Shown here: positions 43,803 to 51,242 of the stretch, piece by piece | Numbering within the stretch: position 1 is the stretch's first letter | Layout: every line of letters starts with the position of its first letter | Translations under genes and position numbers: made by a program | From: UBA4644 sp964541085 | Lineage (GTDB): Bacteria > Bacillota > Clostridia > Oscillospirales > Butyricicoccaceae | DNA length: 64,000 bases | NCBI GenBank assembly: GCA_964541085.1 | Contig: CAZIPA010000004.1 | Span: 28,002 to 92,001 of the forward strand | Direction of reading: 5' to 3' | The notes under the pieces: model-generated | Told to the model about the DNA's origin: nothing | Database searches by the model: none | Seen by the model: only the letters and a program-made list of their open reading frames with translations

Positions 43803-45023
43803 TTATTTGTAGGTGACCTTAAAATCCTTGAACTCGTCCAGCGGATTGTAGGTCTTGCCGTTTTTGCTGATTTCAAAATGCAGATGGGGGCCGGTGCTGT
43901 AGCCGGTGTTGCCGGAATAGCCGATAATGTCCCCCTGCTTTACCGAGTCGCCCTTGGATACCGAGCGCTTGCTCAGATGGGCATACAGCGTGGTCACGCC
44001 GCCGCCGTGGCTGATGATGATATAATTGCCCCAGGCAGAGCTGTAACCGGAGGTGGTGACGCTGCCCTTGTTGGCGGCATAGACCTTGGTGCCGGTGGAG
44101 GCCCGGAGATCCACGCCGGAATGCAGCTTGTACTTGCCGGTGACGGGATGGGTGCGATAGCCGTATTTGCAGGTGACCACATTGTTTCCGGCGGGCAGCG
44201 GCCACATAAAGGTTCCGCCCACATAGGTGCTCTGGGCAGCATATTCGGCAGCGGCCTTTTTATACTGCTCCATGAGCTCGTCCTCGGTTTCAATCATCTG
44301 GGCATAGGCATCCTTTACATTCTGCTGGGCCACCTGAATATTGGCCAGCTGCTTTTGCTTGGCTGCCAGCTGGGCTTCCAGCTCCTGCTTGTTCTGCTCC
44401 ATCTGGGCACGGGTGTCCTCGGCCTCCTGCCGGGTGTCCTCCAGCTCCTGCTTTTCCGTGCGAACCTTGTCCCGGATGGCCTTCAGCTTTTCAAACAGCG
44501 CCTCGTCCCGCAGCGAAATCTGCCGGATGATTTCATACCGGTTGAGAAAATCGGAAAAACTGTCCGAGGACAGCAGAATGCTCAGACTGCTGGAGGTTCC
44601 GTGCTCCACCATATAGCGGAGACGGCTGCGCAGCTGGGCATACTGCTCCTCCTGCTCCTGTTCGCTCCGGGCCAGCTCGATGGTCTTGTCGTCGATCATA
44701 TGACCCAGCTCTGTCAGCAGGGCCTCCTGGGCGTCGATCTCATCCTGCTGGGCCTCCAGCTGGCTGTCCAGCAGGGTGATCTGCTTCTGTACGGCAGACA
44801 GATCTCCGGAAAGCTCCGACAGCTGATTTTTCAGCGCGGTCTTTCGCTTGGAAGCCTCGTTCACCTTGTTTTTCAGTTCGTCCACCTGTGCCTTTGTCAC
44901 CGCCAGCACATTCAGCGCCGAAGCCAGCAGACCTGCCAGCATCAGAATGGCCATCAGCAGCGCCACCGCCGTGACCAGCCACTGCCCCGGTGTCCGCCGG
45001 GGACGGGAAGATTGTTTTTTCAT
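43803..45023 (-). CDS. Murein hydrolase activator/M23 endopeptidase with coiled coil (EnvC-like)
   Basis: 406 aa. A membrane helix (about 15-40), then two long coiled-coil stretches (about 43-130 and 170-265) and a LytM/M23 domain: PVTGKYKLHSGVDLRA, LYAHLS and GPHLHFEISKNG, giving all zinc ligands (HxxxD and HxH), so it should be catalytically active, unlike E. coli EnvC. In other bacteria FtsEX pulls on such coiled-coil partners to switch on wall cutting at the septum. It lies 4 bp after ftsX. Confidence 0.93.
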   Translation of the reverse strand: MKKQSSRPRRTPGQWLVTAVALLMAILMLAGLLASALNVLAVTKAQVDELKNKVNEASKRKTALKNQLSELSGDLSAVQKQITLLDSQLEAQQDEIDAQEALLTELGHMIDDKTIELARSEQEQEEQYAQLRSRLRYMVEHGTSSSLSILLSSDSFSDFLNRYEIIRQISLRDEALFEKLKAIRDKVRTEKQELEDTRQEAEDTRAQMEQNKQELEAQLAAKQKQLANIQVAQQNVKDAYAQMIETEDELMEQYKKAAAEYAAQSTYVGGTFMWPLPAGNNVVTCKYGYRTHPVTGKYKLHSGVDLRASTGTKVYAANKGSVTTSGYSSAWGNYIIISHGGGVTTLYAHLSKRSVSKGDSVKQGDIIGYSGNTGYSTGPHLHFEISKNGKTYNPLDEFKDFKVTYK

Positions 45024-45027
45024 AGTG

Positions 45028-45942
45028 TTACACCCGCAGGAATTTCCGAATGGTCAGCGTGCTTCCGCCCACGCCCAGCACCAGCCCCGCCAGCAGCATA
45101 ATGGCCAGCGTGGGCTGCCATACCTGGGTAAAGGGGATCATGGTGAGGATCGCGGTGCCCTCCGCCAGCTGTTCCGTCACATACTGATAGACACCCCACT
45201 GGACAAAGAATGCCAGCAGCGCACCGCACAGCCCCAGAGAGATGCCTTCCACCACAAAGGGGGCACGGATAAAATGATTGGTGGCGCCCACCATTTTCAT
45301 AATGGCGATCTCTTCCCGCCGGGCCAGCATGGCCAGCTTGACGGTGTTGGCGATGATGAATACGCTCACCGCGCCCAGCAGCGCCACCAGCGTGTAGGAG
45401 ATCATATTGACGACCCGGCGCAGCTGGATCAGCCGCTCGGAGACCTCCTGATTGGAGCTGCTGGCAGCAATGCCCTGCAATTTTTCCAGCGCCTCCACCG
45501 TTTCCCGATGAAGAGAGACATCCTTCATATTGATCTGATAGCTGTCCCGCAGAGGATTGTCCTCCCGCAGGTCCTCCATCACATAGGCATCGTCCCCCAG
45601 CTGCTCCAGATAATCCTCAAAGAGCTGCTCCCGGGTGACGAAGATCGCTTCCTTCACATTGTCCAGCGCCCGAATCTTCAGGCCCAGGGCAACGGCATCC
45701 TCCCGGGAAACGGAATCGTCAATATAGACCACGATCTCGCTTTCGCCGGAAAGCTGCTGAATCTGCAAATCAATATTATAGGCCACCAGACTGAAAATGC
45801 CGGTAATCATCAGACAGGCCGCAATGACGGTGACGGCGGCAAAGCTGGTAAAGCCATGGACAAAAATGCTGGAGAAGCCTTCCCGGAGGAAGTAAGCGAA
45901 GCCGGCCTTGCGGCTGTTGGTTTTTCTGTGTTTTCTGCTCAT
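45028..45942 (-). CDS. ftsX: Cell-division ABC transporter permease FtsX
   Basis: 304 aa. Four helices (about 28-50, 180-205, 230-255, 275-298) and a large extracellular domain between the first two, with the family segments EIVVYIDDSVSREDAVAL and RREEIAIMKMVGATNHFIRAPF (coupling region). It passes the FtsE ATPase signal to the M23 protein outside. Overlaps the ftsE stop (ATGA). Confidence 0.95.
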   Translation of the reverse strand: MSRKHRKTNSRKAGFAYFLREGFSSIFVHGFTSFAAVTVIAACLMITGIFSLVAYNIDLQIQQLSGESEIVVYIDDSVSREDAVALGLKIRALDNVKEAIFVTREQLFEDYLEQLGDDAYVMEDLREDNPLRDSYQINMKDVSLHRETVEALEKLQGIAASSSNQEVSERLIQLRRVVNMISYTLVALLGAVSVFIIANTVKLAMLARREEIAIMKMVGATNHFIRAPFVVEGISLGLCGALLAFFVQWGVYQYVTEQLAEGTAILTMIPFTQVWQPTLAIMLLAGLVLGVGGSTLTIRKFLRV

Positions 45943-46934
45943 TTCCGCACCTCCTGCCGATCCGAGCCCATGCGCAGCTGGGGGAGAATCTCCAGCTCGT
46001 CCAGAATGTCCTGCAGGGCGCTGTCCTCAGACAGAATCTCCGCAGGCTCTTTGGGGGAAGTCTCCTGCGGGGGAGGGGCAGGGGAGACAGGCGTTTCCGG
46101 AACGGGCGCGGCTTCCGCTTCTGCGGGCGTTTCCTCTGGCACATCCACAGCCTCCGGTGCCACGGCCACACCCAGCTCCTCTGCCAGAACCTGACGGCGG
46201 CGGGAGCTGGCGGAGGCCTGCTGCATGGCTTCCTCCGTGAGCCGTGTCACATCCGGACGCACATAATAGCCGCCGGTGCGGTCGGAAATCACCATACCGC
46301 CGTCAATGGCCACCACCCGCTTGGAAAACTGATCCACGATCTCCCGGGCGTGGGTGACCACCACCACCGTGGTGCCCATGCTGTTGATCTTTTCAAACAG
46401 CATCATCAGCTCCAGCGACCGGGCGGGATCCAGATTTCCAGTGGGCTCGTCTGCCACAATGACGCTGGGACTGTTCACCAGCGCCCGGGCCACGGCCACC
46501 CGCTGCTGCTCTCCGCCGGAAAGCTCGGAGGGGAGGCGGCGGGCCTTGTGCAGGATGCCTACCAGATCCAGCACATAGGTAACGCGCTTTTTGATGGAGC
46601 TCTGGGGCGCACCCACAGCCCGCATCACAAAGGCCACATTTTCATAAACCGATTTATTCTCAATCAGACGGAAATCCTGAAACACCACGCCGATGGTGCG
46701 GCGCAGATAGGGGATATCCCGCTGACGGATGCTGCCGATGTCATAATCGCCCACCTGCACCCGGCCGCCGGTGGGGCGGGTCTCGGCGGTGAGCATTTTG
46801 ATGATGGTGGATTTTCCGCTGCCGGAGGGGCCGACGATAAACACAAACTCTCCGTCCTGAATGGTCAGAGAGACCCCCTTCAGCGCTCTGGTTCCGTTGT
46901 CGTAGGTTTTCGATACATCCTGTAGCGTGACCAT
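45939..46934 (-). CDS. ftsE: Cell-division ATP-binding protein FtsE with long C-terminal extension
   Basis: 331 aa; usual FtsE is about 228. The ATPase part has Walker A VGPSGSGKST, Q-loop VFQDFRLIENK (typical for FtsE), signature LSGGEQQRVAVARAL, Walker B VIVADEPTGNLDP and the H-loop VTHAREIVD. After a normal end near residue 228, about 100 residues follow: a short helix, then Pro/Glu/Ala-rich low complexity and a final acidic helix (LQDILDELEILPQL). ATG 46934 is 6 nt after AAGGAG. The tail may bind a partner at the division site (inference). Confidence 0.94.
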   Translation of the reverse strand: MVTLQDVSKTYDNGTRALKGVSLTIQDGEFVFIVGPSGSGKSTIIKMLTAETRPTGGRVQVGDYDIGSIRQRDIPYLRRTIGVVFQDFRLIENKSVYENVAFVMRAVGAPQSSIKKRVTYVLDLVGILHKARRLPSELSGGEQQRVAVARALVNSPSVIVADEPTGNLDPARSLELMMLFEKINSMGTTVVVVTHAREIVDQFSKRVVAIDGGMVISDRTGGYYVRPDVTRLTEEAMQQASASSRRRQVLAEELGVAVAPEAVDVPEETPAEAEAAPVPETPVSPAPPPQETSPKEPAEILSEDSALQDILDELEILPQLRMGSDRQEVRK

Positions 46935-46963
46935 ATGGTTCTCCTTTGGCACCGGGCCAAATG

Positions 46964-46980
46964 TTTACAAATTCGTTACA
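46964..46980 (-). promoter_or_regulatory. WalR-box-like direct repeat upstream of ftsE
   Basis: On the minus strand TGTAAC (46975-46980), 5 nt, TGTAAA (46964-46969), matching the WalR/VicR consensus TGTWAH-N5-TGTWAH exactly, 30 bp before the ftsE start. A promoter could not be placed with confidence next to it. Confidence 0.5.
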
Positions 46981-47008
46981 AACAATGGATTGTGCGCAAA
47001 TACAGCGT

Positions 47009-47035
47009 TTGGCACAGGGGGTGTCCCTGTGCCAA
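47009..47035 (-). terminator. Hairpin after the PucR-type regulator gene
   Basis: TTGGCACAGGG (47009-47019) pairs perfectly with CCCTGTGCCAA (47025-47035). No T-run follows on the minus strand, so termination may be incomplete or factor-dependent. Confidence 0.45.
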
Positions 47036-47058
47036 TAAAATGCCGTATGCGTGAAAAA

Positions 47059-48141
47059 TCAGTCGGCCAATTCGCGGGAACGGAGATACTGCTTGACCAT
47101 CAGCGCCACCTTCAGCACGATGGCATTGTCAAACTCCCGCAGATCCAGACCGGTGAGCTTTTTGATTTTTTCCAGACGATAGACCAGTGTATTGCGGTGG
47201 ACAAAGAGCTTTCGGGAGGTTTCCGAAACATTCAGGTTGTTTTCAAAGAACTTCTGAATGGTGAACAGCGTTTCCTCATCCAGCGACTCCACAGAGCCCC
47301 GCTTGAACACCTCGGAGAGGAACATTTCGCACAGGGTGGTGGGCAGCTGGTAGATCAGTCGGGCGATACCCAGACTCTCATAATTCATGATGGTGATGCT
47401 GTCGTCAAAGACCTTGCCGATCTCCACGGCGATCTGGGCTTCCTTAAAGGAGCGGGCAATGTCCTTCAGCTGGAAGGCCACGGAGCCAATGCCGATCACA
47501 TGGTTGATGCCCATCTCGGTCACGCCTGCGTCCAGCTGCTTGCCGAACTTGTTGATCTCCTTGAGATCGTTGCTGCGCAGCTCCTTCACCAGAACCACAT
47601 CGTTCTCGTTGACGGTCATGGGGAAGTCACGCTGCCGGTCGGGGAACAGTCTTTGCAGCATTTCCATCACGGCCACATCCTGCTTCCGATCCATGTGGAT
47701 CAGATAGACCACCCGTTTTGCGTCGTTCTGGAACTGCATCTCCCGGGACTTGATATAGATATCACCGGGCAGAATGTTGTCCAGGATGATTTTCTTAATA
47801 AAAGTTACCTTGTCGTGCTTTTCGTCATACAGGGATTTGCTGTTGCTGATGGCGATGGAAGCCAGATTGCAGGCGATGGCAGCGCTCTGGCCGCCCTCAC
47901 CGGCGAATACTGCGTAATCCGCGCTTTCCTCATAACCCTCCAGACGACGGAAGAAGTAGCCGCCGAACTCGCCCTGATCGGTGCCGGAGTTAAAAAAGTC
48001 CTCTGCGGCATCCACATTTTCGCCGATATAGCGAAGCTCCGTGCAGGAGATAATGTTGCCGGCACAATCTACGATACCGAGAATGAACGGAACTCTGTTC
48101 TTAATTTCCAGCAGGATGCTCTGAAATAGTCTTGCTGCCAT
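47059..48141 (-). CDS. PucR/CdaR-family transcriptional regulator
   Basis: 360 aa. The C-terminal HTH_30 domain is clear: FFENNLNVSETSRKLFVHRN followed by TLVYRLEKIKKLTGLDL. The middle has a GGDEF-like degenerate fold common in CdaR proteins, and the N-terminal 120 residues could be a ligand-binding domain (LGIVDCAGNIISC and AAIACNLASIAISNSKSL recall a GAF-like fold). Such proteins regulate purine, sugar-diacid or amino-acid catabolism; no catabolic genes lie nearby, so the target is not clear. It is transcribed alone. Confidence 0.85.
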   Translation of the reverse strand: MAARLFQSILLEIKNRVPFILGIVDCAGNIISCTELRYIGENVDAAEDFFNSGTDQGEFGGYFFRRLEGYEESADYAVFAGEGGQSAAIACNLASIAISNSKSLYDEKHDKVTFIKKIILDNILPGDIYIKSREMQFQNDAKRVVYLIHMDRKQDVAVMEMLQRLFPDRQRDFPMTVNENDVVLVKELRSNDLKEINKFGKQLDAGVTEMGINHVIGIGSVAFQLKDIARSFKEAQIAVEIGKVFDDSITIMNYESLGIARLIYQLPTTLCEMFLSEVFKRGSVESLDEETLFTIQKFFENNLNVSETSRKLFVHRNTLVYRLEKIKKLTGLDLREFDNAIVLKVALMVKQYLRSRELAD

Positions 48142-48195
48142 TTTGGATCACCTTTACCTTTAATTTTATTCCGACATCAAATGCGTTACGAGCCT

Positions 48196-48224
48196 ATTCT
48201 ACCGCAAACCGTTGTTTTTTTCAA
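48196..48224 (-). promoter_or_regulatory. Promoter of the PucR-type regulator gene
   Basis: On the minus strand TTGAAA (48219-48224), 17-bp spacer, TAGAAT (48196-48201), 55 bp before the start. Confidence 0.75.
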
Positions 48225-48243
48225 CAAGTTTTTTAGAAATTTA

Positions 48244-48978
48244 TCACGGTTTTTTTTGCAATGTGTCGGCGAGGGCCAGGAGCTGTTGAATTTCCTCCGG
48301 GAAAAGCGGCCTCCAGTCGCCGGGCCGGAGGGCTGCATCCAGCGTCAGCGGGCCGATGGAAAGACGCTTCAGTGTCTGGACGGTTTTGCCCTGATGGGCG
48401 AACATCCGCTTGATCTGATGAAACTTTCCCTCCCGCAGGGTAACCCGGCAGACCGTGCCGTCCTGAAGCAGGGTCAGCTCTGCCGGTTGGGTGGTGAAGT
48501 CGCCCAGATCCATGGGGGCGGCAAAGGCGGCAATGTCGGATGCATCGGCGGGCCGGTCCAGCGTCACCAGATACACCTTGTCCGCATGATGCCGGGGAGA
48601 GGTGAGCCGATGATTCAGCGGCCCGTTGGAGGTGAGAAACAGCAGTCCCTCCGCATCCTTGTCCAGCCGTCCCACCACGCCGGGGGCGGCCTTCTGATAG
48701 CGCTCCGGCAGCAGCTCCAGCGCCGTTGCGGCACCCTTCCGATCCTCGGTGGCGGACAGCACGCCTACGGGCTTGTACAGCATCACATAAACATAGCCGT
48801 CGCCCTCCACCCGCTGACCGTCCAGCAAAATGTGCTGGGCTGCGGAATCTGCCTTGACGGCACCCTGCCGGACAATGCTTCCGTCCACCGTGACCCGGCC
48901 TGCCTTCAGTGCGGCCTGCGCCTCGGTGCGGGACAGCAGACAGCAGCTGCTGATGATTTTATCCAGACGGCCGTTCAT
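48244..48978 (-). CDS. 16S rRNA pseudouridine synthase, RsuA family
   Basis: 244 aa. An S4-like RNA-binding start (RLDKIISSCCLLSRTEAQAALKAGRVTVDG) and the RsuA/RluB core, with the catalytic Asp in VGRLDKDAEGLLFLTSNG. It converts a uridine of rRNA to pseudouridine, probably 16S position 516 as in RsuA. ATG 48978 overlaps the mrnC stop; the frame extends 61 codons upstream only as antiphase mrnC sequence. Confidence 0.9.
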   Translation of the reverse strand: MNGRLDKIISSCCLLSRTEAQAALKAGRVTVDGSIVRQGAVKADSAAQHILLDGQRVEGDGYVYVMLYKPVGVLSATEDRKGAATALELLPERYQKAAPGVVGRLDKDAEGLLFLTSNGPLNHRLTSPRHHADKVYLVTLDRPADASDIAAFAAPMDLGDFTTQPAELTLLQDGTVCRVTLREGKFHQIKRMFAHQGKTVQTLKRLSIGPLTLDAALRPGDWRPLFPEEIQQLLALADTLQKKP

Positions 48979-49382
48979 GCCTCCAGCGCCTCCAGAATCT
49001 CCTGCCACAGCACGGCGATGCGCTCCTGCTGACCGGTGAGATACAGCGCCCCCAGCAGGGCCTCCAGACCGGTGGCATAGGCATATTCCCGCAGGGTGCA
49101 GTGTTTGGGCACACTGTGAAAATGGGCATTGCGCCCGTGACGGAACACGGCTGCTTCCCATTCGCTGAGCCCGGGGAGCAGACGCTCTGCCGCTTTGGCC
49201 TGTGCCGGAGCGGACACCAGAGCCACCGTAGCCCGGTGGGCATCCTCCACCCGCCGGCTGCCCTGCTCCACCACGGCAGTGCGGGCCAGCAGTTCATAAA
49301 CACCGTCGCCGATATGCGCCAGCGTCAGCGTGGGCAGTGCGCGAAGCTGATCCTCAGTATAATGCTGGTGAAATAATTCCAT
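48975..49382 (-). CDS. mrnC: Mini-ribonuclease III
   Basis: 135 aa, a lone RNase III catalytic domain without dsRNA-binding domain. The signature is LTLAHIGDGVYELLAR, with later acidic residues in EALLGALYLTG. In Bacillus it matures 23S rRNA ends. It forms an operon with the pseudouridine synthase, both serving rRNA maturation. Confidence 0.94.
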   Translation of the reverse strand: MELFHQHYTEDQLRALPTLTLAHIGDGVYELLARTAVVEQGSRRVEDAHRATVALVSAPAQAKAAERLLPGLSEWEAAVFRHGRNAHFHSVPKHCTLREYAYATGLEALLGALYLTGQQERIAVLWQEILEALEA

Positions 49383-49445
49383 AGCTTCCTCCGGAAAGGC
49401 CGTGCAGAATCGCCGGAACCGGCAGGGCAGACCTTTCCGGGAGAT

Positions 49446-49454
49446 AGTGTATCA
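49446..49454 (-). promoter_or_regulatory. Possible extended -10 promoter for mrnC
   Basis: On the minus strand TGA directly before TACACT (49446-49451), 64 bp before the start; no good -35. Confidence 0.35.
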
Positions 49455-49492
49455 CATTTCCGGATATTTTGGTATCTTTTTTTCTGAAAACA

Positions 49493-49501
49493 TGATATAA
49501 T
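49493..49501 (+). promoter_or_regulatory. Extended -10 promoter of the aldo/keto reductase gene
   Basis: TGA followed by perfect TATAAT (49496-49501), 33 bp before the ATG. The -35 region is weak. Confidence 0.6.
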
Positions 49502-49534
49502 TCAGAAAATACAACCGGAAGAGAGGAATCACAG

Positions 49535-50653
49535 ATGCAGTATAAGCAATTTGGAAAGAACGGCCCCATGGTTTCCCGCCTGGGATTTGGCTGTATGCGC
49601 CTGCCTGCCGTGGGCGAAGGGGAGATGCGGCGGTGCGATGATGAAAAATGCATCCCCATTTTGCAGCGGGCCTTTGAACTGGGCATCAACTTTTTCGATA
49701 CCGCCTGGGGCTATACCAACCGGGACAACCAGCGGGTGGTGGGCAAGGCCCTGCATTCCGTGCGGGATCAGGTGTATCTGTCCTCCAAGCTGCCGCCGGA
49801 CGAGGTGCAGCAGCCGGGCGACTTCCGCCGCAAGCTGGAGCACACCCTGAAGCTCATGGATACGGATTATCTGGACTTTTATCATATGCACGCCCTGAAC
49901 GCGAAAAAATGGGCCCACGCCCAGAAGGTGGAGATGGATCGGGATATGATCCGGGCCCGGGACGAGGGCCTCATCCGGCATATCAGCTTTTCCTTCCACG
50001 ACGCACCCCGGGTGATGGTGGAAATCGCCGACAGCGGCATTTTTGACACGCTGCTGTGCCAGTACAATCTCATCGACCAGAGCAACGAGCAGGTGATGGG
50101 CACGCTGGCCCAGCGTGGCATGGGCATCATGGTCATGGGCCCCATTGCGGGCGGCATGATTACCGCCGGCGGCGAGGATTTTCTGAAGCTCTATGATACG
50201 CCGGCCAAAACGCCCCAGGAGCTGGCGCTGCGCTTTGTGCTGGGCTATGATGCGGTGAGTCTGGCCCTGTCCGGCATGGAAAGCGTGGAGATGGTGGAGC
50301 AGAATGTGGCCATCGCCGAGCAGGCCCTCTCCGTCACGGCGGAGGAGCGGGAGCGCTATAAGAAAACCAACGACCGTCTGCGGGAGCTTTCCGAGCTGTA
50401 TTGCAGCGGCTGCGCCTATTGTAATGTCTGTCCTCAGGGCATCCGTCCCCAGCAGCACTTCAAGGCCTACAACCGGGCAAGGGTATGGGGTCTGTATGAG
50501 GCGGCAAAGAAGGATTATCTGGCTGACGGACTGGACAAGGATGCGGAAAAGTGCCTGTCCTGCGGTCTGTGCGCCGCCCAGTGTCCCCAGTTTATCGCCA
50601 TTCCGGACAAGCTGCGGGAGATTCGGGACTATTTTACGGCGGAAAAGGGCTGA
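49535..50653 (+). CDS. Aldo/keto reductase with C-terminal 4Fe-4S domain
   Basis: 372 aa. The N-terminal 280 residues form the AKR barrel: RLGFGCMRLP, NFFDTAWGY (catalytic Asp and Tyr), SSKLP (Lys) and FYHMHALN (His). The C-terminus has two cysteine clusters, CSGCAYCNVCPQGI and CLSCGLCAAQCPQ, for ferredoxin-type Fe-S clusters. This subfamily is common in anaerobes and may couple reduction to ferredoxin rather than NAD(P)H alone. It is monocistronic; no terminator was found behind it. Confidence 0.93.
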   Translation: MQYKQFGKNGPMVSRLGFGCMRLPAVGEGEMRRCDDEKCIPILQRAFELGINFFDTAWGYTNRDNQRVVGKALHSVRDQVYLSSKLPPDEVQQPGDFRRKLEHTLKLMDTDYLDFYHMHALNAKKWAHAQKVEMDRDMIRARDEGLIRHISFSFHDAPRVMVEIADSGIFDTLLCQYNLIDQSNEQVMGTLAQRGMGIMVMGPIAGGMITAGGEDFLKLYDTPAKTPQELALRFVLGYDAVSLALSGMESVEMVEQNVAIAEQALSVTAEERERYKKTNDRLRELSELYCSGCAYCNVCPQGIRPQQHFKAYNRARVWGLYEAAKKDYLADGLDKDAEKCLSCGLCAAQCPQFIAIPDKLREIRDYFTAEKG

Positions 50654-50866
50654 TCCCGGCAGCAAATCTGAAATTTTTTCTCCGGCATTTTTATCAACCT
50701 GCTACATAGTTATACCGTTTGCCGAAGAAAAAACGGTAAAAATGACGGAGAAAGCGGGCGGAAATGGGCAAAGACGGGATTTTTTTCCGGAGGCAGGCAG
50801 AAAAACTCCCGATATCCCGCAAGCCAAAACGCATAATTATTCATAAAATGTATTTTTTGAGCAGGG

Positions 50867-50888
50867 TATACCCGAGATATCGGGCATA
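50867..50888. promoter_or_regulatory. Imperfect palindrome at the HTH gene promoter, candidate operator
   Basis: TATACCCGAGATATCGGG and the following CATA form a near-symmetric 22-bp element (perfect core CCCGA/TCGGG) that overlaps the -35 hexamer of the 50946 gene. A related CCCGATATCCCG lies upstream around 50808. Confidence 0.45.
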
Positions 50889-50915
50889 CACATTCCTGCG
50901 GTAAATCGGTATAAT
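50887..50915 (+). promoter_or_regulatory. Promoter of the small HTH gene and perhaps the subtilase
   Basis: TACACA (50887-50892), 17-bp spacer, perfect TATAAT (50910-50915), 30 bp before the ATG at 50946. Confidence 0.6.
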
Positions 50916-50945
50916 AATTTATATTTTACAGTGAGGTGATTGGAA

Positions 50946-51167
50946 ATGATCTCTTATGCCCCTCTGTGGGAAACCATGCGGCGGCGGGGGATCAGCACCT
51001 ACGCCCTGCTGAAAGATTATTCCTTCAGCCGCGGTACGCTGGACTCTCTGAAGCAGGGGAGAAACATTACCACGGCAACGCTGAACGACCTGTGCAGAAT
51101 CCTCTCCTGTCCGGTGGAGGATATTCTGTGCTATGTGCCCGACGGCGGGGAGAAACACACATTATAA
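50946..51167 (+). CDS. Small HTH transcriptional regulator (Cro/CI-type, HTH_26)
   Basis: 73 aa, almost only a helix-turn-helix domain: PLWETMRRRGISTYALLKDY, SFSRGTLDSLKQG and LNDLCRILSCPVEDIL. This is the short HTH_26 form common in Clostridia. The ATG at 50946 follows GAGGTGAT. It lies 75 bp upstream of the giant subtilase and may control itself and that gene through the palindrome overlapping its promoter (inference). Confidence 0.85.
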   Translation: MISYAPLWETMRRRGISTYALLKDYSFSRGTLDSLKQGRNITTATLNDLCRILSCPVEDILCYVPDGGEKHTL

Positions 51168-51242
51168 ATATATATTCGGCACGGCGGCGAAGCAGGGAAA
51201 CGCCAAAGGGCAGAATATGTAGAATAAAAAGGGAGGAATACC

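Noticed and set aside
47009..47035. Reading the 11-bp hairpin as a firm intrinsic terminator
   Set aside because: No T-run follows on the minus strand, so it is listed only as a low-confidence terminator.
50654..50866. Search for an RNA gene or further ORF between the aldo/keto reductase and the small HTH gene
   Set aside because: The region is AT-rich with short hairpins (for example ACCGTTT/AAACGGT near 50714), but no conserved RNA shape, ribosome site or coding pattern could be supported.
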